64,000 nucleotides of DNA from Parapristionchus giblindavisi. Its lineage: Eukaryota > Nematoda > Chromadorea > Rhabditida > Diplogasteridae. Under the pieces are notes generated by a model that ran no database searches, was not told where the DNA came from, and saw only the letters and a program-made list of their open reading frames with translations. How positions within the stretch are numbered: position 1 is the first letter of the stretch; every line of letters begins with the position of its first letter. Location: positions 434,001 through 498,000 of the forward strand of contig CALSFV010000223.1 in the NCBI GenBank assembly GCA_943737045.1, in the 5' to 3' direction. The position numbers and the translations under genes are program-made. This document shows positions 23,310-35,488 of this stretch, piece after piece.

Positions 23310-25573
23310 GACACCGGCTCAGTGAGATTCCAGGTAGTGCCGGACATCTACCTCACCGATTTGGCTCCAAATCTTTTTGTGGATACCCCTCTGGGTTGAC
23401 CCCTATGCTGAAAAACATGGCCTCTAAAGTGGTCATGAAAAAAAAGTTGTCGAAACCTTGCCATGTTTATACTACACGCTATCTGAGAAAGTCGACATAT
23501 GTGTGGTATCGACGAAAATTGATTTTTTTTGGTTTATGTATGATAATTACAGGCTCCATGAGTGTAGTTCACTGGTACTTGGAAATTGCAATTGAAAATT
23601 CGATTCAGGGGGTGACCACACAACGATTTGGCGACTTTTCCTAAAAAGTTTATTTCGATGCCAATCGATTCGGGAGTTGGCGCAAGGGACTCCTTGGAGA
23701 ATTCTAAGAAACTATTGCTGAGGAAAGTTTTTTGATCAAAGATCACATTAAATTAATTCTCACTATTTTCCAATGGCGAATGAAAATTTTTTATTTGCTC
23801 AATCGCTTCTACATATCATAACACATCTTCAGTTTAAAAATCGTAATAGCACGTATACGAATAAGTGAATAGAATAAAAATTACATCACAATGATGATTA
23901 GAATAGAGAGCAACACTGCCCAACTACAGCTGCACTCCGAACCATCGGAAGAACAGTCAAATACTCGTTCCATTGCGTTGAAATACGCACGAAACTAGCA
24001 GAAAGGCAACAAAAATTGATTAGGAAATCTCGCCTTCTTACCCATACCACAATTCCTCACCATAATTCATACAACAACGACAAAATTGATTCGAACACAA
24101 ATTTATATTTTTTTATAAATTAAACTTTTTTTAACTGAAGATGTGTTATGATATGCAGCAGCGATTGAGAAAATAAAAAGTTTACATTCGCCATGGGAAA
24201 ATAGTGAGAATTAATTTAATGTAAACATTTTTTTTTCGAAAATTCCCAATTCCAGCGTTCGTTGACCGTTAATCGAAAAACTCTCCTCAGCAATAGTTTC
24301 TTAGAATTAGACAAGGATTCGAATGCGCCCACTCCCGAATCGATAGGATTCGAAATAAACTTTTTAGGGAACGTCGCCAATGCTCACCACAATTAAGTCC
24401 AACGAACAAAATTGATTCGTACACGAACTTCTAATTTTCTATAAATTACGATTTTTAAACTGAAGATGTGTTAAGATGTGTTTGTGTTAATGTGTTAAGA
24501 TGTGTTTTGATATGTAGAAGCGATTGAGCAAATAAAAAAATTTCAATCGCCATGGGAAAATAGTGAGAATTAATTTAATGTGAAAATTATTTCGAAAGTT
24601 CCCGATTCCAGCGTTCGTTGGTCTTTGATAAAAAAACCCTGGACAATATTTTTTTAGAATCAGCCAAAGAGTCCATTGCGCCAACTCCCGAATTGATTGG
24701 CATCGAAATAAACTTTTTAGGAAAAGTCGCCAAATCGTTGTATGGTCACCCCCTAAAGCGAATTTTCAATTGGAAGCAATTTCCAAGTACCAGTGAACTA
24801 CACTCATGGACCCTGTAATTATCATACATAAAACAAAAAAATCCATTTTTCGTCGATAAGAAAAAAAATTCAGTTGTTGAATTCTCGCAGATAGTGTGAT
24901 ATACTCATTTTAAAGAACTCGTCGAGCACATCATTTTTCATGTTGGTCGTATTCTATGAAAGTAGTTTGTTCTCAAGATACAAGCGATACAATATATTCC
25001 GATCCAATAAATCTTAATTCATGTATTTCTCTTGTACATGAGTTTCAGACAAAACGTTCAACATGAAAGTTGTTCAACTCGACGAGGTCTTCAATATGAG
25101 TACATGAGTACAAACATGAGGGGGTTTGAAAACAAAAATATTTTCGGGTCATCTTCAGGTTCATTTATCTCAAAACACGGGTCGATTGATTTTTGATTTT
25201 TTTGCCTTATTCGATGCGTAATTTTTTGCTCTATAACATGAGTCTAAAATTGTGCTGCCGTTTTTTTTTTGTTTTAAAATTTTAATTAAATTTAGAATGT
25301 TTTGAGGAGGTAAAAAAATCAGTTTGCGATTGTATAGACATATATGTAATTATTCCACACTAATATTGGACATCGCTCCCCTTTTTCTAGGCGAAAATCG
25401 AGTTTTCAAATTTCGAGAACCCGTCACATCTGTGTTTCGAGGATACAGCCCACATGAATACCCATTTCGTGATAGGGAGCCATGGGGGTATCCACAAAAA
25501 ATTTTGAGCCAAATCGGTGAGGTCGATGTCCGGGGTCAGTGGCTCAACCCTCGAATCTTACTGAGCCGGTGTC
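23310..25573. mobile_element. TTAA-flanked palindromic element, left arm
   Basis: Ends GACACCGGCTCAGT and ACTGAGCCGGTGTC sit exactly between TTAA copies (23,306-23,309 and 25,574-25,577). The interior is largely self-complementary, and short open frames in it are mirror copies. It has a triplicated internal module (AACTGAAGATGTGTTATGAT and flanks). The layout resembles the C. elegans PALTTAA-type non-autonomous elements. It lies in intron 1 of the kinase gene. Confidence 0.85.
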
Positions 25574-26528
25574 TTAAATTAATATTATCAATAGATGTAC
25601 AAGAATAAGAATGCATGCATATATAAATTTATTTTTATTATATAAGTTAACTAGCAATGTGCCCTATGGTGTTTCGGACGCTACGTCTAGACACCAAAGC
25701 GTTATCTGGTGTCAACTCCATCAGTTTTCCCAATATTGAGCGTATAAAAATCACTTTTTTTCGCACGACTATTTCTTGTTTTGCATTGCTCACAATATAA
25801 AAGACCGATCTGTTTTAAATATCAAATCAGCGCGGCGAAGGTCAGACGGGTTAGGCGAGAGGAAGTGGAGAGGTAATCGAGAGTTAGACGTGAGAGTGCA
25901 GGCGCCTGTTGTCTCGGTATTTGCATACAGTTTGTTTTCTTATGCAAGTAAATTTTACATAAACGGACATCACCGCATGCACATCACGTCCATAAGCATA
26001 AACAATGACAAACTGTTGGTAGACAAATGACAATGACAATGACAATGACAATCACAATGACAATGACAAATTGGAATGACAATGAAAATGACAGTGTATG
26101 TAGACAATGTAGACAAATGTGATATCCAAGCGCAGGGGATCTTTGGCGAACGGTCTAAAGGCCTGCGCATGTCACGTTTGCCAACGGGCACTACTGCACA
26201 AGCCCAGGTCGCCCAAAACTAATCATTTATTGATTATATATTCATTAGTTATCGATTATATGATCCTACTCAAATAAACAATTATGAATAGCGTGAATAG
26301 CATGAAAAGCGTTGCGCATGCGGTACTTATTCTACCCTAATTTTAGGCTCCACCCCCAATCCGTGCCTCTGCAATAGTGCCTGTCAATGTTTGTGCATAC
26401 GGATTCATAGTAATGAGAATCTAGCGACAACGAGAGAGTTTGATGTTTCACACAGTAGATCATAGTGTAAAACTTACTTTACGCGGCTGCTTGTCAGGCT
26501 TGTTCGTGTTCGGAGTCTTGCCTTCCAT

Positions 26529-26760
26529 TGCTATAAGAAATTTCTATATTATAAATGCAAGACAGGGCTAAAACTGACCAGTTGGGGGAGCGAAACGACA
26601 GACTTCGAGGTTGAATACAACTTGTGATGCAATGAAATGAATGATTCGTGACTAATTATCTCTTAGTCAAATTTGAATAAATTATGCAAATCCTTTCACA
26701 TGTTTATCATGATTTGTCTTGCTTCGTGCATAAGTGCTTGCTACTTTGCATACCTAATCG
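26529..26760 (-). promoter_or_regulatory. Conserved kinase upstream block (copy 2)
   Basis: Same conserved block as at 3,493-3,725, directly before the left-arm kinase ATG at 26,528. It differs by small indels and substitutions from the outer pair. Confidence 0.5.
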
Positions 26761-27197
26761 CTCTCCTAGATTGACCATATTTTTGAATCGATTTTTGAAA
26801 AGTCTCGCAAAAAGTCTAACAATAACATATTAAAGAAAGAGACCCTTGTGTTGGCATGACTGATTCCTGCATCGATTAGCATGGAATAGAATGTAAATAT
26901 TGTATGGAAATTAGCGTAAGTAACAATGGGAACATGAGAGAGTCAAGTATGCAAATCGAATAGGCACTCTATAGTTGCCTGAAAAGTTGTACTTTCAATG
27001 CGCATAACAAGCTTCAAACATATCATCACGTAATATGAAATATGTCGTTCGGTTCATGTGATAAATCTCTATCATTCTACCTGAACAGTCTTGTTACGAA
27101 ATAAACTCAAGGGTCTCCATCTTTAACTTGTATATCCATTCGTAAACACGTCATATCTCTTGTGAAACTTCATCACTTAGTGCTCAACATTTCTTGT

Positions 27198-27268
27198 GGT
27201 CCCGTGGTGTAGCGGTTAGCACTTAGGACTCTGAATCCTGCGACGGGAGTTCAAATCTCCCCGGGACC
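27198..27268 (+). tRNA. tRNA-Gln (CTG), left arm
   Basis: Same tRNA as at 912-982, differing by one base in the anticodon stem (CTTAGGA for CTCAGGA). The acceptor stem GGTCCCG/CGGGACC is intact. It lies upstream of the kinase gene start in the left arm. Confidence 0.93.
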
Positions 27269-27706
27269 TTCTGTTTTGCATCTTTTTATTATACATAGTA
27301 TTTAGTGGGTAAATGACAAAGAGGAATGGAGGGTGAGCAAGAGATCAGCTCACTTCATCTCGTTATTCGCTGCCATAGGGATAGCATAGTGACCCTTTTG
27401 TGCCTACCGTATACTCCTTTAGCGCGCTTGGCTTTACCTTTTCCCGCGCAAACGATACGTGTTATAGTCACTACTTGTCTCATAACAGAATACTTACTTT
27501 TTGATAATAATTTTTCTTATAAATACTGTCTATTTATTGTGATTCTCCATTGTGATTAATCACTTTGTGTCTAGAACCGAGGGCCGAAACATCGGACCGC
27601 GTTTGTTTTGCTTATAGTCTCTTTATCATTTCTTTTTTTTAACCTTTATTCACAGTCATGAACATTTTCGTCTTCTGTCTCTCTCATTAATTTGTTGCTC
27701 TTACAG

Positions 27707-29105
27707 GCGCCTATATCGCCTCGTACTGAACCATGCGTACACCTATGACCATCATCAAGCAAACTCTTGCCAAGAAATATTTTTTTCCAATGGATAATCA
27801 CGGTAATTTTGTAATAACATATAATTTTACCGAGATGGTTCACTCTGTATTATCACTTCTTTCGAGTAAATCACTCAAAAGTGCTAACTGCAGTTTGAGT
27901 GTCGCGGGTCGGTAAATAGAGAAGGGGCAGTAAAAGTGTAACAACAGAGAATGTCCAATGCCAGGGGAGTAGTATAGTACACCTTGACCGCCATCAAAAA
28001 ATGACTGTGTATAAGTTGTTTTTTAGGTGTTGCTTTTTAGTTGTTTTTTAGGTGTTGTTTTTTAGTTGTTTATTTTTTATACATTTTTTGTAGATCAATC
28101 AAAATGATAAAATCGATCGACAATTCAAATCAGCCAATCAATAAAATCGTCCTAATCAATTACTACAGTAATCAATAGTACAGTAATCAGCTAATCTGAA
28201 AAAATCGATATTTATCATATTATCGATAAAATCTTTTAAAAAAATTATTGATTATTCTTTGTTTATTGATTAATATTTATTAATCTTTGATCATTTTAGC
28301 TGTCTTCAGAGGCAGAACAGTTTGCTGAGGCATTCAGTAAACTGTCTTCTCTCAATGGTGGTAGTGCGTATCATCCCTGTCTCACAATTTGCTGTGTAAT
28401 ACCAGAATACGAATATGAGATCCATCCTTGGGTATGGTATATTAAATGAATACATATTAATAGTCACCTATTGATAATCAATCTATGTTATAATCTGAAG
28501 GCCCCCCTCGACGACAACAACGTCCCCCCCCCCCCCTGCATGCGTCGCTATTCCGGTGGTAATCTGCAATCTCTCAAGGAGTTCCTTTTCATCGCAAAGA
28601 GGGCCGTCTTGGTGAGTAGTGGAATGGTCACTGTAGCAATTACAGTATTATATAATTAAAACTGTCCGAACAATACAAATTCCGCTCTTTGGCGCGCAAT
28701 ACTCTGCATTTGCGTGTTGTGTGCAAAACTTTTGTAATTCTATAATAAGGCGACTGTATTAATTGCTATGCATTTGTAGGGCATCGACCTTCCAACTCGA
28801 TATACGGTGGTGCACGATTCTCAAGGATCGGTGGGACAACTTCTTCAATTTGATTAGTTGAAGGTTTGTTATATAGTATACCCCTTTTCGAGAGTTTCTC
28901 CATCGTTTTGCCTGTATATCTTTATATATCTTTTCAGAACTCCTTCAACCGATTCGATATCAAGGGATCGGCTATGTTATTAGCTGCTGCTGACAGCATA
29001 CTAGAAGCAGAGATAGCGCTCCATCGTGCGCATGCCTACGAGCAAGCGGTTAGGACATTCGTCAATGCACTGTATGACAATGGTTTAACAAATCGTCCTG
29101 CATAA
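27707..29105 (+). pseudogene. Hypothetical gene remnant, left-arm copy
   Basis: Exons 27707-27802, 28300-28431, 28501-28611, 28780-28863 and 28938-29105 have GT-AG borders and agree in phase. The first exon carries a +2 shift in a T run relative to the paralogous exon at 2,602-2,695, and exon 4 has an in-frame TAG (28,855-28,857) followed by an open, phase-compatible last exon ending at TAA 29,105. Exon 3 contains a run of 13 C encoding four prolines. The last exon encodes an amphipathic Ala/Glu-rich helix (LLAAADSILEAEIAL). No known family was recognised. The 5' end was not found. Confidence 0.55.
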
Positions 29106-29127
29106 ATATATTTATATCAAACACATC

Positions 29128-29520
29128 CGTTGAGGTATTTCCTTGTTGTGAATTTCTGGATTAGGTGTTTCCTCATCGGTATTTTCACAAATGATTTTTC
29201 TTGAAAATTGTTTTCTAATTAGAGTTTTCTGAAGTGATATTTCATAAAAAAATTTTCCTATCACACTTTTCCCAAATGTCGCTTTCCACTATTTCATTTT
29301 AATTGTGGTATCTCACGTCTCCCACTTTCAATTAGACATTTCTCATGTCATTCTTCTTATTCGCACTCTCACGATCGGTCGATTCCATTCTCCCGTGAAT
29401 ACTAACTCTAGACCGCTAAAGTGGACGAATAATCATGAATCATTTTCGCCACCCTTCTTTGGATACACTATAATCACAGCCCACCCTCGATAAGATCAAT
29501 CCCATTTTAGATTGTGTACT
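29128..29520. other. Unique spacer at palindrome centre
   Basis: These 393 bp separate the two arms and are not self-complementary. The AT-rich spacer has one 62-codon open frame with no recognisable motif. Both flanking copies of the hypothetical gene end just outside it (stop codons at 29,105 and 29,543), so their 3' ends point at each other across the spacer. Confidence 0.9.
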
Positions 29521-29542
29521 GATGTGTTTGATATAAATATAT

Positions 29543-30937
29543 TTATGCAGGACGATTTGTTAAACCATTGTCATACAGTGCATTGACGAATGTCCTAACC
29601 GCTTGCTCGTAGGCATGCGCACGATGGAGCGCTATCTCTGCTTCTAGTATGCTGTCAGCAGCAGCTAATAACATAGCCGATCCCTTGATATCGAATCGGT
29701 TGAAGGAGTTCTGAAAAGATATATAAAGATATACAGGCAAAACGATGGAGAAACTCTCGAAAAGGGGTATACTATATAACAAACCTTCAACTAATCAAAT
29801 TGAAGAAGTTGTCCCACCGATCCTTGAGAATCGTGCACCACCGTATATCGAGTTGGAAGGTCGATGCCCTACAAATGCATAGCAATTAATACAGTCGCCT
29901 TATTATAGAATTACAAAAGTTTTGCACACAACACGCAAATGCAGAGTATTGCGCGCCAAAGAGCGGAATTTGTATTGTTCGGACAGTTTTAATTATATAA
30001 TACTGTAATTGCTACAGTGGCCATTCCACTACTCACCAAGACGGCCCTCTTTGCGATGAAAAGGAACTCCTTGAGAGATTGCAGATTACCACCGGAATAG
30101 CGACGCATGCAGGGGGGGGGACGATGTTGTCGTCGAGGGGGACCTTCAGATTATAACATAGATTGATTATCAATAGGTGACTATTAATATGTATTCATTT
30201 AATATACCATGCCCAAGGATGGATCTCATATTCGTATTCTGGTATTACACAGAAAATTGTGAGACAGGGATGATACGCACTACCACCATTGAGAGAAGAC
30301 AGTTTACTGAATGCCGCAGCAAACTGTTCTGCCTCTGAAGACAGCTAAAATGATCAAAGATTAATAAATATTAATCAATAAACAAAGAATAATCAATAAT
30401 TTTTTTATAAGATTTTATCGATAATATGATAAATATCGATTTTTTCAGATTAGCTGATTACTGTACTATTGATTACTGTAGTAATTGATTAGGACGATTT
30501 TATTGATTGGCTGATTTGAATTGTCGATCGATTTTATCATTTTGATTGATCTACAAAAAATGTATAAAAAATAAACAACTAAAAAACAACACCTAAAAAA
30601 CAACTATAAAGCAACACCTAAAAAACAACTTATACACAGTCATTTTTTGATGGCGGTCAAGGTGTACTATACTACTCCCCTGGCATTGGACATTCTCTGT
30701 TGTTACACTTTTACTGCCCCTTCTCTATTTACCGACCCGCGACACTCAAACTGCAGTTAGCACTTTTGAGTGATTTACTCGAAAGAAGTGATAATACAGA
30801 GTGAACCATCTCGGTAAAATTATATGTTATTACAAAATTACCGTGATTATCCATTGGAAAAAAATATTTCTTGGCAAGAGTTTGCTTGATGATGGTCATA
30901 GGTGTACGCATGGTTCAGTACGAGGCGATATAGGCGC
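29543..30937 (-). pseudogene. Hypothetical gene remnant, right-arm copy
   Basis: Palindrome partner of the remnant at 27,707-29,105; exons 30842-30937, 30213-30344, 30037-30143, 29785-29868 and 29543-29710. It shares the T-run shift and the in-frame TAG. In addition its C run has 9 instead of 13 bases, shifting the frame, and the donor after exon 2 is GC instead of GT. Decay has therefore gone further in this arm. Confidence 0.55.
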
Positions 30938-31375
30938 CTGTAAGAGCAACAAATTAATGAGAGAGACAGAAGACGAAAATGTTCATGACTGTGAATAAAG
31001 GTTAAAAAAAAGAAATGATAAAGAGACTATAAGCAAAACAAACGCGGTCCGATGTTTCGGCCCTCGGTTCTAGACACAAAGTGATTAATCACAATGGAGA
31101 ATCACAATAAATAGACAGTATTTATAAGAAAAATTATTATCAAAAAGTAAGTATTCTGTTATGAGACAAGTAGTGACTATAACACGTATCGTTTGCGCGG
31201 GAAAAGGTAAAGCCAAGCGCGCTAAAGGAGTATACGGTAGGCACAAAAGGGTCACTATGCTATCCCTATGGCAGCGAATAACGAGATGAAGTGAGCTGAT
31301 CTCTTGCTCACCCTCCATTCCTCTTTGTCATTTACCCACTAAATACTATGTATAATAAAAAGATGCAAAACAGAA

Positions 31376-31446
31376 GGTCCCGGGGAGATTTGAACTCCCG
31401 TCGCAGGATTCAGAGTCCTAAGTGCTAACCGCTACACCACGGAACC
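31376..31446 (-). tRNA. tRNA-Gln (CTG), right arm
   Basis: Palindrome partner of the tRNA at 27,198. Its 5' acceptor strand reads GGTTCCG instead of GGTCCCG, so position 4 forms a T-G (U-G) wobble with the 3' strand. The anticodon loop is unchanged. Probably still foldable, but the only one of the three copies with an acceptor change. Confidence 0.88.
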
Positions 31447-31884
31447 ACAAGAAATGTTGAGCACTAAGTGATGAAGTTTCACAAGAGATATGACGTGTTT
31501 ACGAATGGATATACAAGTTAAAGATGGAGACCCTTGAGTTTATTTCGTAACAAGACTGTTCAGGTAGAATGATAGAGATTTATCACATGAACCGAACGAC
31601 ATATTTCATATTACGTGATGATATGTTTGAAGCTTGTTATGCGCATTGAAAGTACAACTTTTCAGGCAACTATAGAGTGCCTATTCGATTTGCATACTTG
31701 ACTCTCTCATGTTCCCATTGTTACTTACCCTAATTTCCATACAATATTTACATTCTATTCCATGCTAATCGATGCAGGAATCAGTCATGCCAACACAAGG
31801 GTCTCTTTCTTTAATATGTTATTGTTAGACTTTTTGCGAGACTTTTCAAAAATCGATTCAAAAATATGGTCAATCTAGGAGAGC

Positions 31885-32115
31885 GATTAGGTATGCAAAG
31901 TAGCAAGCACTTATGCACGAAGCAAGACAAATCATGATAAACATGTGAAAGGATTTGCATAATTTATTCAAATTTGACTAAGAGATAATTAGTCACGAAT
32001 CATTCATTTCATTGCATCACAAGTTGTATTCAACCTCGAAGTCTGTCGTTTCGCTCCCCCAACTGGTCAGTTTTAGCCCTGTCTTGCATTTATAATATAG
32101 AAATTTCTTATAGCA
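31885..32115 (+). promoter_or_regulatory. Conserved kinase upstream block (copy 3)
   Basis: Palindrome partner of the block at 26,529-26,760, directly before the right-arm kinase ATG at 32,116. Confidence 0.5.
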
Positions 32116-33069
32116 ATGGAAGGCAAGACTCCGAACACGAACAAGCCTGACAAGCAGCCGCGTAAAGTAAGTTTTACACTATGATCTACTGTGTGAAACA
32201 TCAAACTCTCTCGTTGTCGCTAGATTCTCATTACTATGAATCCGTATGCACAAACATTGACAGGCACTATTGCAGAGGCACGGATTGGGGGTGGAGCCTA
32301 AAATTAGGGTAGAATAAGTACCGCATGCGCAACGCTTTTCATGCTATTCACGCTATTCATAATTGTTTATTTGAGTAGGATCATATAATCGATAACTAAT
32401 GAATATATAATCAATAAATGATTAGTTTTGGGCGACCTGGGCTTGTGCAGTAGTGCCCGTTGGCAAACGTGACATGCGCAGGCCTTTAGACCGTTCGCCA
32501 AAGATCCCCTGCGCTTGGATATCACATTTGTCTACATTGTCTACATACACTGTCATTTTCATTGTCATTCCAATTTGTCATTGTCATTGTGATTGTCATT
32601 GTCATTGTCATTGTCATTTGTCTACCAACAGTTTGTCATTGTTTATGCTTATGGACGTGATGTGCATGCGGTGATGTCCGTTTATGTAAAATTTACTTGC
32701 ATAAGAAAACAAACTGTATGCAAATACCGAGACAACAGGCGCCTGCACTCTCACGTCTAACTCTCGATTACCTCTCCACTTCCTCTCGCCTAACCCGTCT
32801 GACCTTCGCCGCGCTGATTTGATATTTAAAACAGATCGGTCTTTTATATTGTGAGTAATGCAAAACAAAAAATAGTCGTGCGAAAAAAGTGATTTTTATA
32901 CGCTCAATATTGGGAGAACTGATGGAATTGACACCAGATAACGCTTTGGTGTCTAGACGTAGCGGCCGAAACACCATAGGGCACATTGCTAGTTAACTTA
33001 TATAATGAAAAAAAATTTATATATGCATGCATTCTTATTCTTGTACATCTATTGATAATATTAATTTAA

Positions 33070-34735
33070 GACACCGGCTCAGTAAGATTCGAGGGTTGAG
33101 CCACTGACCCAGGACATCGACCTCACCGATTTGGCTCAAAATTTTTTTGTGGATACCCCCATGGCCCCCTATCACAAAATGGGTATTCATGTGGGCTGTA
33201 TCCTCGAAACACAGATGTGGCGGGTTCTCGAAATTTGAAAACTCGATTTTCGCCTAGAAAAAGGGGAGCGATGTCCAATATTAGTGTGGAATAATTACAT
33301 ATATGTCTATACAATCGCAAACTGATTTTTTTACCTCCTCAAAACATTCTAAATTTAATTAAAATTATAAAACAAAAAAACGGCAGCCCAATTTTAGCCT
33401 CATGTTATAGAGCAAAAAATTACGCATCGAATAAGGCAAAAAAATCAAAAATCAATCGACCCGTGTTTTGAGATAAATGAACCTGAAGATGACCTGAAAA
33501 TATTTTTGTTTTCAAACCCCCTCATGTTTGTACTCATGTACTCATATTGAAGACCTCGTCGAGTTGAACAACTTTCATGTTGAACGTTTTGTCTGAAACT
33601 CATGTACAAGAGAAATACATGAATTAAGATTTATTGGATCGGAATATATTGTATCGCTTGTATCTTGAGAACAAACTACTTTCATAGAACACGACCAACA
33701 TGAAAAATGATATACTCATTTTAAAGAACGCTCGACGAGTTCTTTAAAATGAGTATATCACACTATCTGAGAGAATTCAACAACTGAATTTTTTTCTTAT
33801 CGACGAAAAATGGATTTTTTGTTTTATGTATGATAATTACAGGGTCCATGAGTGTAGTTCACTGGTACTTGGAAATTGCTTCCAATTGAAAATTCGCTTT
33901 AGGGGGTGACCACACAACGATTTGGCGACTTTTCCTAAAAAGTTTATTTCGATGCCAATCAATTCGGGAGTTGGCGCAATGGACTCTTTGGCTAATTCTA
34001 AGAAACTATTGTCCAGGGGAGTTTTTTGATCAAAGACCAACGAACGCTGTAATCGGGAACTTTCGAAATAATTTTCACATTAAATTAATTCTCACTATTT
34101 TCCCATGGCGAATGAAAATTTTTTATTTGCTCAATCGCTTCTACATATCATAACACATCTTCAGTTTAAAAATCGTAATTTATAGAAAATTAGAAGTTCG
34201 TGTACGAATCAATTTTGTTCGTTGGACTTAATTGTGGTGAGCTTTGGCGACGTCCCCTAAAAATTTTATTTCGAATCCTATCGATTCGTGAGTGGGCGCA
34301 TTAGAATCCTTGTCTAATTCTAAGAAACTATTGCTGAGAAAAGGTTTTCGATTAACGGTCAACGAACGCTGGAATTGGGAATTTTCGGAAAAAAAATGTT
34401 TACATTAAATTAATTCTCACTATTTTTCCATGGCGAATGTAAACTTTTTATTTTCTCAATCGCTGCTGCATATCATAACACATCTTCAGTTAAAAAAAGT
34501 CTAATTTATAAAAAAAATATAAATTTGTGTTCGAATCAATTTTGTCGTTGTTGTATGAATTATGGTGAGGAATTGTGGTATGGGTAAGAAGGCGAGATTT
34601 CCTAATCGATTTTTTGTCGCTTTTCTGCTAGTTTCAGCATAGGGGTCAACCCAGAGGGGTATCCACAAAAAGATTTGGAGCCAAATCGGTGAGGTAGATG
34701 TCCGGCACTACCTGGAATCTCACTGAGCCGGTGTC
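33070..34735. mobile_element. TTAA-flanked palindromic element, right arm
   Basis: Palindrome partner of 23,310-25,573, with TTAA at 33,066-33,069 and 34,736-34,739. It is about 600 bp shorter, so an internal stretch was lost here or gained in the left arm after duplication. Confidence 0.85.
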
Positions 34736-35286
34736 TTAAAGAAGGGGACCCGTGAGTTGGCATGACTGACTCCCGCCACGATAAGCATGCTGGCTATTGT
34801 TTATATTATATGGTAATTGGCGTAAGGGATAATGAGAAAATGAGAGAGAAAGTATGCAAATTCGATGAGCACTCTCTACATGCCTTGAAAGTTGTACTTT
34901 CAATGCTCATAGCTTTAAACATATCGGGAATCAATATCAGATATGTCTTTCGATTCGTGTGATGAATCTCTATCATTCTATCCGAACAGTCTTATTACGA
35001 AAAAAACTCGTGGTTCTCCATCTTTAATTGCCGCTTGCAGAGTTCATCTCCGGTCAATGAATTTGCGTCTGAGGAATCTGTACGTGCCGGTTGCAGGTGA
35101 GTGCACACTGAGAGATAAAACCCTAGTTCGTATTGCACTGTTACATTTGCGTTACGTGCCTACGCCGTAACCCCCCCCCTAGGGTTTTTTCTCTCTCATA
35201 ATCAGTACATTGAGCGCAAGATGCCGAGTTGCTACGTGGTAGAACGTGTTAGTACTTGGTAGTATGTGTTGAGTGCATTGCGCGTA

Positions 35287-35488
35287 CTCTGGTATTTCAA
35301 AACTTGAAGTGTACTTACACTTTGAAACGTAAGTCTACTTAAAGTGTGACGTCACAATGTAAGTCTACTTAAAGTGAGGCGCAAGTTTACTTAAGTGGAA
35401 AAGTGACGTCACTCACTTGAAGTAGACTTTAAGTGAACTTCAAGTCAGTGACGCATTTTAAGTAGACTTAAGTGTTGAAATACCAGAG
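35287..35488. mobile_element. CTCTGG-family MITE, right arm b
   Basis: Palindrome partner of 22,556-22,757, in the intron between exons 2 and 3 of the right kinase gene. Confidence 0.8.

Larger units (their letters stand above)
13490..26528 (-). pseudogene. SH2/Fer-type pseudokinase, left-arm copy (frameshifted)
   Basis: Seventeen exons, all phase-compatible: 26478-26528, 22949-23004, 21910-21986, 20443-20522, 19837-19947, 19591-19661, 19457-19523, 19029-19093, 18721-18807, 16166-16205, 15927-16010, 15704-15817, 15512-15607, 15065-15166, 14747-14957, 14242-14325, 13490-13543. A polar N-terminus precedes an SH2 domain (WYHH start, GDYLVR phosphotyrosine-binding motif) and then a tyrosine-kinase fold. 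The catalytic loop reads HRN, the DFG site reads SFG, and the beta-3 lysine position is Arg (CMIRQC), so catalysis is not expected. Unlike the right-arm copy, SH2 is intact here (Tyr codon at residue 164). Exon 15 is 211 nt where both paralogues have 210. The extra base near 14,870-14,885 shifts frame and gives a TGA about 16 codons later, removing most of the C-lobe unless a cryptic intron is used (see findings). The 3' end converges on the peptide gene at 10,467. Confidence 0.8.
3360..29127. repeat. Left arm of giant palindrome
   Basis: This stretch is the reverse complement of 29,521-46,556, interrupted by later insertions. Matching landmarks are the degenerate gene at 27.7-29.1 kb, tRNA-Gln, kinase gene, secreted-peptide gene and orphan kinase exon 1. 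The inner end is sharp: position 29,127 pairs with 29,521 and the next bases differ. The outer end lies near 3,360, where the match stops beside a CTCTGG-family MITE sequence. The left arm is about 8.7 kb longer than the right, mainly because of the retrotransposon at 4,000-10,253, the block at 11.1-13.1 kb and the element at 16,499-17,432. Similarity is nearly perfect close to the centre and lower in the outer part. Confidence 0.95.

Noticed and set aside
25970..26191. Frame rich in Cys-His repeats (CHCHCHCH) and its mirror at 32,453
   Set aside because: It is the translation of a CAATGA microsatellite (26,028-26,090), not a metal-binding protein.
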